A stretch of 42,382 nt of DNA from an uncultured Lewinella sp. (GTDB lineage Bacteria; Bacteroidota; Bacteroidia; Chitinophagales; Saprospiraceae), in assembly GCA_913057785.1 (NCBI GenBank), contig CAJXPD010000058.1:1-42382 (forward strand), read 5' to 3'. The notes below the pieces were generated by a model that was not told the DNA's origin, made no database searches, and saw nothing but the letters and a program-made list of their open reading frames with translations. Both the position numbers and the translations under genes were made by a program. Shown here piece after piece: positions 24,998 through 33,248 of the stretch (the stretch's first letter is position 1; each line of letters opens with the position of its first letter).

Positions 24998-25708
24998 CTA
25001 AAAAATCCGTTTCACCACCATTTCTTTTTTACCTCGACTAATGGGTATCCGGTGTTTTCCTATGGTCAATAAATTCCCCGAAATTGATGTTACTTTTGCT
25101 GTGTTGATTAAGTAAGATTTATGAACCCTTAAGAATTGGTTAGTGGGTAGGGTGGCTTCTAGGTTTTTGAGCCGTGCAAAAGTGACAATGTTTTCTTTAT
25201 CACAAACGATTTTGACGTATTCTTTCAGTCCTTGAATGAATAAAATATCGTGAAAAAATATCTTTACAATTTTAGTATCTGCTTTTACACTCAAAAATGT
25301 TGGAGTCTCTTCTGTATGGATTGGATTTGCTGCTGGAGAGGCATAACTAGATAATTGTGTTTTTGCTTTATCGACTGCTTGCAAAAATCGTTCAAATTCA
25401 AAAGGTTTTAGCAAATAATCTACCACATTCAAATCATAAGCGGTTATAGCATAATTGGAATAAGCAGTAGTAAAAATAGTGACTGGGGGATTTTTCAAGT
25501 TTTTCAATAAACTCACACCACTCAAAGTTGGCATTTGAACATCTAAAAAGAGTAAGTCAATAGTCATATGGTTTAATATGCCTTGTGCCTCTAAAGGTGA
25601 TTGAGTGGCACCGGCAAGCTCCAATTCAGGCACTTCTTTAAGGAAGTTTTCCAACAACTCTAAGGCTAAATGTTCATCATCGACTAATAAGACTTTTATT
25701 TTTTGCAT
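24998..25708 (-). CDS. LytTR-type response regulator
   Basis: A 236-residue two-component regulator. The receiver domain has the acidic pair Asp10/Asp11, phosphorylation site Asp56 in LLFLDVQMP, Thr80/Thr81 and Lys101 in YLLKPF. The LytTR DNA-binding domain (about 135-236) has ILFIQGLKEYVKIV, RLKNLEATLP and RVHKSYLINTAKVTSI. It is the last gene of a minus-strand operon whose first gene is a LytS-type kinase, its likely partner. LytTR proteins bind pairs of 9-base direct repeats about 21 bases apart. Two such sites are found at 28718 and 33125, one upstream of the kinase and SDR genes and one before the DUF3604 genes. Confidence 0.93.
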   Translation of the reverse strand: MQKIKVLLVDDEHLALELLENFLKEVPELELAGATQSPLEAQGILNHMTIDLLFLDVQMPTLSGVSLLKNLKNPPVTIFTTAYSNYAITAYDLNVVDYLLKPFEFERFLQAVDKAKTQLSSYASPAANPIHTEETPTFLSVKADTKIVKIFFHDILFIQGLKEYVKIVCDKENIVTFARLKNLEATLPTNQFLRVHKSYLINTAKVTSISGNLLTIGKHRIPISRGKKEMVVKRIF

Positions 25709-25717
25709 AAGCTATTT

Positions 25718-26716
25718 TTACCAAAAACCGACAACTCTTTCCACTAACCAAAAAGCGGCAATACTACCCATGCTATACGGCAAAAGCTTCCCAAACCACG
25801 TAGGTAATGGCAGCCTCATTTCTTGGACTGCTTTCCAAAAGAAAATCACAATGCCGATAAAAATTAACTGTCCAAGCTCCACTCCAATATTGAAGGTTAA
25901 GAGTGCTAAAGGAACATCTCGCTGTGGAAATCCAATTTCGCTTAATACCCCCGCAAAACCAAAGCCATGTAATAAGCCAAAACTAAAAGCGACCACCCAA
26001 GGATATTGAGCAGTTAAACTTTTCACCCCCTTCTGAATCATCAAATATTCTCTGGCTAGAAAGACGATACTCAAAGCAATAACGGCCTCTACAGGAGCTT
26101 GCGGAACCTGGATTAAATTAAAAGTCGCAGCGCCCAAGGTAATACTATGCGCTATGGTGAAAGCAGTAATGGTTTGAATCAGGGGTTTAGTCCCACTTAC
26201 CAATAATAATAATCCTAAGACAAATAGTAGGTGGTCAATACCGATTAAGATATGCTCAATTCCTAATATAATATATAATTTGATGACCTCCCATTTGCTC
26301 GGTTCTTCTGGAATAATTGTGCTTGCATTATCGGGTTGTAGAAGTAAGGTATAAGAGCTTTCATCTAATAAACTAATCTGTACCAATACATCAATTAAGG
26401 TAAGATCCAAGCCTTGAATGGCAATTTTTTTTCCATTTAGATTGTCTTGATAAATCCCCTGATAGCGTCTAATGTAAGCATCTGGCAGAAATTCATCTTC
26501 AATTTGCTCTAAAGAAAAGTTTTGAGGAAAAACAGGGTCGATTTTAGGAGCTTTATTGCCTAAAATTGGGATTTTCCATAGTACTTGATACCTATCTGCT
26601 GTTTGTTGTTTTATTTCTAAATAGGCAGGTCGAATTTCATGGGCATAAGCGTATTCCCCAAGTAGAGAAAGCACTAATATGACCATAGAACGATATAACA
26701 GTTTAGCCTTTCTCAT
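25718..26716 (-). CDS. HupE/UreJ-family membrane protein with periplasmic N-terminal domain
   Basis: A 332-residue protein with a signal peptide, a soluble N-terminal domain (about 25-140) and six or seven membrane helices in the C-terminal half. GIEHILIGIDHLLFVLGLLLL and a second His-rich stretch FSFGLLHGFGFAGVLSEI are typical of the HupE/UreJ group, whose better-known members carry nickel or cobalt. The large exported domain and its pairing with a PpiC isomerase suggest a different envelope role, not metal supply for urease or hydrogenase, since neither enzyme is in the window. Only two bases separate it from the PpiC gene. Confidence 0.85.
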   Translation of the reverse strand: MRKAKLLYRSMVILVLSLLGEYAYAHEIRPAYLEIKQQTADRYQVLWKIPILGNKAPKIDPVFPQNFSLEQIEDEFLPDAYIRRYQGIYQDNLNGKKIAIQGLDLTLIDVLVQISLLDESSYTLLLQPDNASTIIPEEPSKWEVIKLYIILGIEHILIGIDHLLFVLGLLLLVSGTKPLIQTITAFTIAHSITLGAATFNLIQVPQAPVEAVIALSIVFLAREYLMIQKGVKSLTAQYPWVVAFSFGLLHGFGFAGVLSEIGFPQRDVPLALLTFNIGVELGQLIFIGIVIFFWKAVQEMRLPLPTWFGKLLPYSMGSIAAFWLVERVVGFW

Positions 26717-26718
26717 TA

Positions 26719-27555
26719 TTAATCAAGTTCGTAAACTACTTCATATTTTTTTAATAGATTTTCGTACAATCGCTCATTGTATAATTGCTGCTGCTGCAAT
26801 TTCCAATCTACTATGACCCTTTCTTTTACAGTGTTAAAAGGCTGCTTGTGCTCTCTTTGAATTGCGGAAAGGTAGACTAAATGAATTCCATATCCCGACT
26901 GTACAGGTGCTAACCAACCTTCTGCTGCTTGGTCAAAAATAGCTTTGGCGAAGTCTTGACCGAGTAGTTGCCGAACATCATTATAGTCACGGTCAGCAAA
27001 AAAACTTTGTAGATGAAATGGGTCACCTATTTCTCTTACATTCACTCCATTTATTGGAAGATTTGAAATTTCTTCTAAAGTGTTTAGCGCGTCTTGTAAT
27101 GGCAGTGATCGTTTATCCGGGCTAAAATAGATCTGCGTAAAGGATAGTTTAGTAGGTGCTTGATACCAATCAGGATGTTCTTCATAAAAGCGCTTTAAGT
27201 CTTCATCACTAGCTTGTTGGCTATCAGCTAGATCTTTGACTAAAAACTCGTATTTCTGTTTTAAGCGACGACGAATAATTTCATCATTATGGTCTAATTG
27301 CATCCGCAATGCCTCCCGATAAAACACTTCCGCTTTTACTTCCTCTTCTAGGAGCTTTGTTAAACTGGCACTATCAGGTGGCATATTCCAATTTAGCTGA
27401 TAGGCTTTTACCAATCTTTCTACATCGCTATTATCCACATGAATGACATTATTGTCTATCTGCTCCACACCTGGATTGATAAAACTGTATAAAAGAAATA
27501 ATCCGCCCCCGATTAGTAGAAAATGAAATAGGGGTTCTTTCCATAATTTTTGCAT
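26719..27555 (-). CDS. PpiC-type peptidyl-prolyl isomerase/chaperone
   Basis: A 278-residue envelope protein with one N-terminal membrane helix (about residues 10-28) and a parvulin-like domain. The SurA/PpiC pattern is seen in FYEEHPDWYQAPTKLSFTQIYF (about 115-136) and LAPVQSGYGIHLVYL (about 215-229). An N-terminal helical part (about 40-110) resembles the peptide-binding region of such chaperones. It probably helps fold exported proteins. Its place between a sensor kinase and a HupE-like protein, and beside the genes for anchored hydrolases, suggests it may serve products of this cluster. Confidence 0.86.
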   Translation of the reverse strand: MQKLWKEPLFHFLLIGGGLFLLYSFINPGVEQIDNNVIHVDNSDVERLVKAYQLNWNMPPDSASLTKLLEEEVKAEVFYREALRMQLDHNDEIIRRRLKQKYEFLVKDLADSQQASDEDLKRFYEEHPDWYQAPTKLSFTQIYFSPDKRSLPLQDALNTLEEISNLPINGVNVREIGDPFHLQSFFADRDYNDVRQLLGQDFAKAIFDQAAEGWLAPVQSGYGIHLVYLSAIQREHKQPFNTVKERVIVDWKLQQQQLYNERLYENLLKKYEVVYELD

Positions 27556-27613
27556 CTGCTAATATTTTGTCCTGAATAGTAGATCGAACTGCTTGTCAGC
27601 CTCACAACAAGCA

Positions 27614-28621
27614 TCAAACAATTGCACTTATCCTTAACCTCACCTCAAAAGAGTGTTCCAAATTGTTGATGACAAATTCATGTTGATCCGGATAATTCAA
27701 CTCCAATCGCTTCTTAATATTTGTCAAACCAACACCGCCGATTTCATCTTTCTGTTGATCATGGTCATTTTTAGAATTAATGCTATAGAAATGGAGCGTA
27801 TCTCCATCCATTTTCACTTGAATTCTGGCATAAGCGTTTTCATTAGTTTCAAAATCGCAATGTTTTAAGGCATTTTCAACTAAAGGAATTAGGATCATAG
27901 GTTCAATTTTTTGATCATTGATCATGCCTTCTTTTTCCAAATGAATGGCAACTGGTTGTTTGTTCTTTAATTGAAAAAGGGCTATATATTTTTCAATTTG
28001 CAGTAGCTCTGCTGACAGAGACACTTTTTTGTTTTGACTTTCATAGATCACATAGCGCAATAGTTGAGATAATTGCAAAACCATCTGAGGTGTTTTGGGA
28101 GATCGAGTGATGGATAGAGAATAAATATTGTGCAGCGTATTAAATAAAAAATGTGGATTGATTTGAGCCTTCAAAAACTGCAATTGAGCGGCTTGGTGCT
28201 CTTGAATAAGCAATTGGTTGGTTCTTTCTTTTTTATACCGATTTTCTAATAGGTGCACCAATGTGCTGAAAGTAAGCACCAAAATTGACATAAAACCGAT
28301 TAGATAGCGAAGCTTCCCAATACCTAAGGTACTATCTTCTGTATAATAAGATTGAAGCAATGGATTGATGACATTAAATCGAATAATCAAGTAGATAGCT
28401 ATCAACACCATGCTACCTACTACAAAACGGAAGTATTTTTTTGATTCCAAAAAGGTATTGACCAACAATTTTCCATGCACTTGAAAAAGCATGACCAAGA
28501 TTCCCAGATTCAATAGGGTATGGAAGAATGCTCCTTCTACTCCAAGTTGTTCTACTCTTACGAGAAACATCCATAAGAAGAACATGGTGATTACAGAGAT
28601 ATGCAGCCCAATTCTTGCCAT
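27614..28621 (-). CDS. LytS-type sensor histidine kinase
   Basis: A 335-residue membrane sensor with about four hydrophobic segments (roughly 8-22, 32-50, 66-86 and 108-124) and a cytoplasmic kinase part. The phospho-acceptor region is QAQ-type: FLKAQINPHFLFNTLHNIYSLS with His157. The ATP-binding part has PLVENALKHC and GGVGLTNIKKRLELNY. This His-kinase architecture normally works with a LytTR response regulator, which is the last gene of the same operon. No large extracellular sensing domain is present, so the stimulus is probably sensed in or near the membrane. It is divergent from the SDR gene at 28885. Confidence 0.92.
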   Translation of the reverse strand: MARIGLHISVITMFFLWMFLVRVEQLGVEGAFFHTLLNLGILVMLFQVHGKLLVNTFLESKKYFRFVVGSMVLIAIYLIIRFNVINPLLQSYYTEDSTLGIGKLRYLIGFMSILVLTFSTLVHLLENRYKKERTNQLLIQEHQAAQLQFLKAQINPHFLFNTLHNIYSLSITRSPKTPQMVLQLSQLLRYVIYESQNKKVSLSAELLQIEKYIALFQLKNKQPVAIHLEKEGMINDQKIEPMILIPLVENALKHCDFETNENAYARIQVKMDGDTLHFYSINSKNDHDQQKDEIGGVGLTNIKKRLELNYPDQHEFVINNLEHSFEVRLRISAIV

Positions 28622-28717
28622 TCGTTCTATTTATCTAGCCTGCTTAAAGTGATTCAAACTACCTAAATGTAGATGAAAAAATACAAGTTGAAAAATTTTT
28701 TAAACGATGACTTGCCA

Positions 28718-28747
28718 TTCGTTGAACGTAGATTACCTTTCGTTGAA
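28718..28747. promoter_or_regulatory. Predicted LytTR-binding direct repeat, site 1
   Basis: TTCGTTGAA occurs at 28718-28726 and again at 28739-28747, with a 12-base spacer (21-base period). This is the geometry described for LytTR proteins such as AgrA, whose consensus contains GTT at the same place. It lies between the divergent LytS-type kinase and SDR genes. An almost identical arrangement occurs at 33125. Confidence 0.65.
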
Positions 28748-28884
28748 AATATTTAAAAAAAGAGCTAAACCTTCCATTATCCCTTTCCTATTTCCTGAAC
28801 TTAGGGGGCCGTTAGAGGTTACGCTATTAACAAGCTTACTTCAGTACCACAGGCTGTTGCAATGATTACGTCAAAATCGATCAA

Positions 28885-29712
28885 ATGAAAGACTTTAACA
28901 ATAAAGTAGTTGCCATAACCGGAGCAGGTTCTGGAATGGGCCGAGCTTATGCTATAGAGTTTGGCAAACTGGGGGCTAAGTTGGCTCTAGCTGATTGGAA
29001 TGAAGAGAACTTACTCGAAACAAAGCAGATGGTTCAAGACCTTGGTGTAACTGAAGTTTTTACCAAGGCCGTCGATGTTTCCGTCGAAGCAGAAGTATTA
29101 AAATTTGCAGCAGACGTAAAAGTTGCATTGGGCAACACCCACATCATTATCAATAATGCAGGAATTGCAGGAGGAGGAGGGCCATTCATTTATGGAGATG
29201 CCAAAGTGTTTCAAAAGGTGCTGGATGTCAATTTGAATGGCGTTATTTTTGGCTGTAGGGCATTTCTTCCACAAATAGTGGAAAACAATGAAGGCGCGGT
29301 GGTAAATGTGTCAAGTGTGGCAAGTTTGGTAGGTTCTCCAGGAAGTACGGCATATAATACTTCAAAGTTTGCGGTAAGAGGATTTACGGAAACCCTAATG
29401 GTAGAATTTCATAAATCCCCTATTAGTATTCATAATGTCATGCCGGGGAAAATTAAAACAGCGATTGCAGATAATTTAGGGTCGGATGCCTACAAAAAGA
29501 CCTTAATAACACCTCCCGAGGTGGTCGTGCGTGACGTTATCAAAAGTATAAAAAAAGGAAAGTCTAATATTCTCTCAGGTCATTTAGCGTCCAGCGTCAA
29601 TTTCCTTTCAAAACTTCCTATGAAAATTCGGAATAAAATCTTGTGGAAAGAATCCGTAGAGAAATTAGGTGTACAAGATAAATATAAGCCTTTCAATAGC
29701 TTAATGAAATGA
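28885..29712 (+). CDS. Short-chain dehydrogenase/reductase
   Basis: A 275-residue SDR. TGAGSGMGRA (12-21) binds the cofactor, INNAG follows at 89-93, and the catalytic Ser144, Tyr157 and Lys161 are in place. Asp37 (LALADW) favours NAD(H). The long C-terminal tail (about 200-275) with several lysines is typical of SDRs acting on hydrophobic alcohols or aldehydes; the substrate is not known. It heads an operon with a Baeyer-Villiger-type enzyme, so it may make the ketone that enzyme needs. Its promoter region carries the first LytTR-type repeat. Confidence 0.92.
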   Translation: MKDFNNKVVAITGAGSGMGRAYAIEFGKLGAKLALADWNEENLLETKQMVQDLGVTEVFTKAVDVSVEAEVLKFAADVKVALGNTHIIINNAGIAGGGGPFIYGDAKVFQKVLDVNLNGVIFGCRAFLPQIVENNEGAVVNVSSVASLVGSPGSTAYNTSKFAVRGFTETLMVEFHKSPISIHNVMPGKIKTAIADNLGSDAYKKTLITPPEVVVRDVIKSIKKGKSNILSGHLASSVNFLSKLPMKIRNKILWKESVEKLGVQDKYKPFNSLMK

Positions 29713-29841
29713 GGAATCTGGCAAGTGTTAAGTTCAAGTATCAAAATTTAAAGCTAGACGTGGCCTTAGGTCCCGGATTCCCTGTCTCATTTTTGAACTT
29801 GAACTTGATACGTGAATTTTGAACCTAATTATTAATGATCC
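29713..29841. repeat. Intergenic inverted-repeat element of a second type
   Basis: The gap between the SDR and the monooxygenase holds AAGTTCAAGTATCAAAATT and, further on, TTTTTGAACTTGAACTTGAT, which are partly inverted copies. GGAATCTGG near the start and CCCGGATTCC in the middle form a second inverted pair. It is built like repeats A-D but has a different sequence. Confidence 0.5.
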
Positions 29842-31326
29842 ATGAACAAGAGTAGGAATAAGCATTTTGATGTTATCATAATCGGAGCAGGATTATCGGG
29901 TATTGGAGCGGCTTGCCACTTAAAACGAAACTGTCCCAACAAGACATTTGCTATGCTGGAAGGGAGAAGCAATATCGGTGGTACTTGGGATTTATTCAAA
30001 TACCCTGGTATTCGTTCGGATTCAGATATGCATACCTTTGCATATAGTTTTAAACCCTGGACTTATGATAAAACTATTTCTGATGGGGCAACCATTATGA
30101 AGTATCTATATGAAACTATTGAAGAATATCAATTAAAGCCGCATATTAAATTGAACCATTGGATTTCTGAGGTGTCCTGGAACTCCGATGAAGCTCAATG
30201 GACGCTTGTTGGACAGGACAGTAAAAGCAAAGAGGGGATACAATTGACTTGTAATTTCTTGTTATCCTGTACTGGTTATTATGATTACGATGAAGGTTAT
30301 ACACCTGATTTCAAGGGATTGGAAAAGTATAAAGGACAGTTTGTACATCCACAAAAATGGACAGCCGATATAGAGTATGAAAATAGAGAAGTAATCATTA
30401 TCGGTAGTGGAGCAACTGCAGTCACGCTCCTTCCCTCAATGGCAGAAAAAACGAAGCACATAACAATGCTCCAACGGTCTCCTACTTACATGATGAGTCT
30501 TCCTAAACATGACGCATTCTCAAAGTTTGTTAAGCGATGGCTTCCGTCTAAAACAGCGCATTTTCTAGCCCGTTGGAAACATATATTGAGGCAAATTTAT
30601 TTTTACCAAATATCCAAAAGGAAGCCAAAAGAGGTCCGTTATTTTATAAAAAGTCAGATTAAAAAAGCACTCGGTGAGGATTATGATGTAGAAACCCATT
30701 TTAACCCAAAGTACGATCCATGGGATGAACGGGTTTGTGCAGTACTTGATAATGACTTGTTTGACGCCATTAATGAAGGTAAGTGTAGCATTGTAACTGA
30801 CCACATTGATTCTTTTACCGAAAAAGGCATCTTGCTACAATCAGGAAAAGAATTGAAAGCTGACTTAGTGGTTTCTGCAACGGGTTTGAAAATAAAAGTT
30901 ATGGGCGGTATCAACATCAAGATAGACCGTAAAGCTATTGACCCTTCCAAATTGGTCAATTATAAAGGAATGATGTTGCAAGATGTGCCCAATATGGTAG
31001 TTATAACCGGTTATACCAATGCCTCTTGGACCCTCAAAGCAGATTTGGTTAGTGAATACTTTTGCCGCTTGCTCAAATACATGGACAAGAAAGGCTTAAC
31101 CTCTTGTTTGCCAACTCTTTCCGAAGAGAACATAAAAACCGAACCCGCCTCGGATTTAGCTTCTGGCTATATTCAGAGAGCCTTGCATCTATTACCAAAA
31201 CAAGGAGATAAATACCCATGGAAACTGAACCAGAATTATATTAAAGATATGATTGCACTCCGATTCAAAAGTATTGATGATGGGTATTTGAGGTTTAAAT
31301 CCAAAAAACAATATGAAAAACATTAG
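29842..31326 (+). CDS. Baeyer-Villiger-type flavin monooxygenase (EthA-like)
   Basis: A 494-residue FAD/NADPH monooxygenase. The FAD motif GAGLSG (15-20), GGTWDLFKYPGIRSDSDMHTF (about 46-65) and the second nucleotide motif GSGATA are as in EthA of mycobacteria. The Baeyer-Villiger signature F-x-G-x3-H-x3-W is present as Y163-K-G165-x3-H169-x3-W173, with Tyr for Phe. It would insert oxygen next to a ketone, turning a ring ketone into a lactone or a chain ketone into an ester. An upstream SDR could make that ketone and the hydrolases of the cluster could open the product. Its end overlaps the DUF2147 gene by 14 bases. Confidence 0.93.
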   Translation: MNKSRNKHFDVIIIGAGLSGIGAACHLKRNCPNKTFAMLEGRSNIGGTWDLFKYPGIRSDSDMHTFAYSFKPWTYDKTISDGATIMKYLYETIEEYQLKPHIKLNHWISEVSWNSDEAQWTLVGQDSKSKEGIQLTCNFLLSCTGYYDYDEGYTPDFKGLEKYKGQFVHPQKWTADIEYENREVIIIGSGATAVTLLPSMAEKTKHITMLQRSPTYMMSLPKHDAFSKFVKRWLPSKTAHFLARWKHILRQIYFYQISKRKPKEVRYFIKSQIKKALGEDYDVETHFNPKYDPWDERVCAVLDNDLFDAINEGKCSIVTDHIDSFTEKGILLQSGKELKADLVVSATGLKIKVMGGINIKIDRKAIDPSKLVNYKGMMLQDVPNMVVITGYTNASWTLKADLVSEYFCRLLKYMDKKGLTSCLPTLSEENIKTEPASDLASGYIQRALHLLPKQGDKYPWKLNQNYIKDMIALRFKSIDDGYLRFKSKKQYEKH

Positions 31327-31675
31327 CTGTCTAGTGGTAGCACTAGGCTTCATTGTATCCTTATCTGCACAGGATTTTCAGAAAGGTATTTGGCTTACAA
31401 ATAAGGGGAATACTAAAATCGAAACCTATCAAAAAGAAGGTGCGTGGTACGGAAAAGTTATTGCGTCCGAGAATCCCAAAGCCCAAATTGGCACCAATAT
31501 TCTAAGAGGGTTTAAAAAAGTAGATGGACAATGGAAGGGGCAATTATTTGTTGCTAGAAGAGGCCGACTTGTAGATGCTGTTATTGAGCCAACTGAAGAT
31601 GAATTGAGCATTACCATCTCTGCAGGTTTTTCTAGTAGAACCTTAGTTTGGAAGAGATACGATAAAGGGGAATAA
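31313..31675 (+). CDS. DUF2147-family exported protein (second copy)
   Basis: A 120-residue exported protein, paralogue of the one at 18774. The signal peptide ends near LSAQ and is followed by GIWLTNKGNTKIETYQKEG, WYGKV, ILRGFKK and a closing beta strand. About half of the residues agree with the first copy, so the pair is not a recent duplicate. Its start lies inside the 3' end of the monooxygenase gene, which suggests coupled translation. The function is unknown. Finding the two copies in separate catabolic operons points to a periplasmic task linked to the pathway, perhaps binding a hydrophobic substrate. Confidence 0.87.
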   Translation: MKNISCLVVALGFIVSLSAQDFQKGIWLTNKGNTKIETYQKEGAWYGKVIASENPKAQIGTNILRGFKKVDGQWKGQLFVARRGRLVDAVIEPTEDELSITISAGFSSRTLVWKRYDKGE

Positions 31676-31680
31676 GTTTA

Positions 31681-33108
31681 ATGAAAAAACTGCCTTTACA
31701 GATTAAACTATTCTATGGGCTTGGGAGAGGGTCACTCGGCATAAAAGATGGTTTATTTCAATTATTCCTCTTTTTTTACTTTAGCCAAGTTTTGGGATTA
31801 GACCCTGAATTGGCAGGTTTGTCTTCATTGGTGTCGCTTGGTTTTGATGCTATTTCGGACCCTTTGGTTGGTGTCATTTCCGATAAATGGAAATCAAAAA
31901 AATGGGGCAGACGACATCCTTTTATATTTGCTTCTGCACTTCCTTTAGGCTTTTTTATTTGGCTATTATTTTCGCCTCCTGAGGGATTAAGTCAAAGCGG
32001 GCTTTTTGCATGGTTAACCACTTTCTCTGTCTTAGTTCGGGCAGCATTGACCCTTTTTAATGTGCCTTATATCTCTTTGGGAGCAGAACTAAGCACCGAT
32101 TATAAAGAAAGAACGTCCATTACAGCTATTCGATTAATGTTTTCGGCATTGTTTTCTGTCATTGTGATGATTGTGGGCTATGTCTTTTATTTTGTGCCAA
32201 CCGAGGAATATGCCAATGGCTTATTAAATCAAGCGGCTTATCCAACCTTTGCCCTCTTATGTGGAACCATCATGGCTATTATTATTTTGATTAGTGGTTG
32301 GGGCACCAGAAAAACCATTCCCAATCTTCCTCAACCTTCTGCTGCTCAAGACCAACTGACCACCCGTCAATTATTAAGTAGTTTAGGCATTGCTTTTAAA
32401 ATGTCCTCTTTCCGTAGCTTGATTGTTTTTAAGATGTTAATGCACATTGGTTTAGGAGTTGGTGTTGTCTTTACGCCTTATTATTGCACTTATTATTTTG
32501 GTTTTGCTACACAAGAAATGGCGGTTTTACCAATAAGTGCTATGATAGGCGGAATTTTATCTTTTCTCGTTGCACCCAATTTAGGCAATAGATTTGATAA
32601 AAAAGTGACCGCACTTTGGAGTGGTTTATTAGTAGGTTTAGCCTTTACTTTACCGTTTCATCTAAGGATGTTGGGCTTTTTCCCTGAAAATGGAACGAGC
32701 TTATTGTTGCCCACCTATGTAGCTACCTTGATTGTCGCTTATACTGCACTAATGACCGCCATAAGTTTGATTAATTCTATGATGGCGGATGTGGTGGATG
32801 AATTTGAATTACAAACGGGTAATCGACAGGAAGGTTTATTTTTTTCGATGTCATCCTTATCCCATAAAATGACAACTGGAGTAGGTACTTTCATCGCTGG
32901 CTTATTATTGGCTTGGATTGAATTTCCCAAGCAAACTGATGTAGCTGACGTTGCACCATCTATTATTGATAGTTTGGGTTGGGTCGGTGGTCCTACTACG
33001 CTTAGTATTTTTGTGGTCTCTGTATTTTTTATTCTTCCTTATCCGATTACAAAAGCTCGGTTTCAGGAGATTCGAGTGGCGTTGGATAAAAAAACTCCCT
33101 ACTCCTGA
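31681..33108 (+). CDS. GPH-type MFS transporter
   Basis: A 475-residue inner-membrane carrier with twelve predicted helices, of the glycoside-pentoside-hexuronide:cation symporter branch. LFYGLGRGSLGIKDG at the start, FDAISDPLVGVISDKWKSKKWGRRHPFI (about residues 58-85) and NVPYISLGAELSTDYKERTSI (about 122-142) match that family's conserved loops. GPH carriers move sugars and also other compounds, so the substrate is unknown. It could import the product of the exported hydrolases. It starts 5 bases after the DUF2147 gene and is the last gene before the second LytTR-type site. Confidence 0.92.
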   Translation: MKKLPLQIKLFYGLGRGSLGIKDGLFQLFLFFYFSQVLGLDPELAGLSSLVSLGFDAISDPLVGVISDKWKSKKWGRRHPFIFASALPLGFFIWLLFSPPEGLSQSGLFAWLTTFSVLVRAALTLFNVPYISLGAELSTDYKERTSITAIRLMFSALFSVIVMIVGYVFYFVPTEEYANGLLNQAAYPTFALLCGTIMAIIILISGWGTRKTIPNLPQPSAAQDQLTTRQLLSSLGIAFKMSSFRSLIVFKMLMHIGLGVGVVFTPYYCTYYFGFATQEMAVLPISAMIGGILSFLVAPNLGNRFDKKVTALWSGLLVGLAFTLPFHLRMLGFFPENGTSLLLPTYVATLIVAYTALMTAISLINSMMADVVDEFELQTGNRQEGLFFSMSSLSHKMTTGVGTFIAGLLLAWIEFPKQTDVADVAPSIIDSLGWVGGPTTLSIFVVSVFFILPYPITKARFQEIRVALDKKTPYS

Positions 33109-33124
33109 AGCCACCTCTCTGCCC

Positions 33125-33154
33125 TTCGTTGAAAGAATTTTACTATTGGTTGAA
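33125..33154. promoter_or_regulatory. Predicted LytTR-binding direct repeat, site 2
   Basis: TTCGTTGAA (33125-33133) and TTGGTTGAA (33146-33154) again have a 12-base spacer and 21-base period. The following A-rich stretch also resembles that after site 1. It lies 95 bases before the first DUF3604 gene and just after the transporter gene. Confidence 0.65.
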
Positions 33155-33248
33155 AACATCTTTAAAAAAGTCCCGATCCAGCTCTTTTCATTTTCCAAAT
33201 TTCTACTTTAAGTAATGGTCAAATAACTTCAACGAAAGATCGCTTATA

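Noticed and set aside
33228..33236. TTCAACGAA as a third LytTR half-site, inverted
   Set aside because: It has no partner at 21 bases, and most of it belongs to the leader shared by DUF3604 copies 1 and 2, so duplication explains it.
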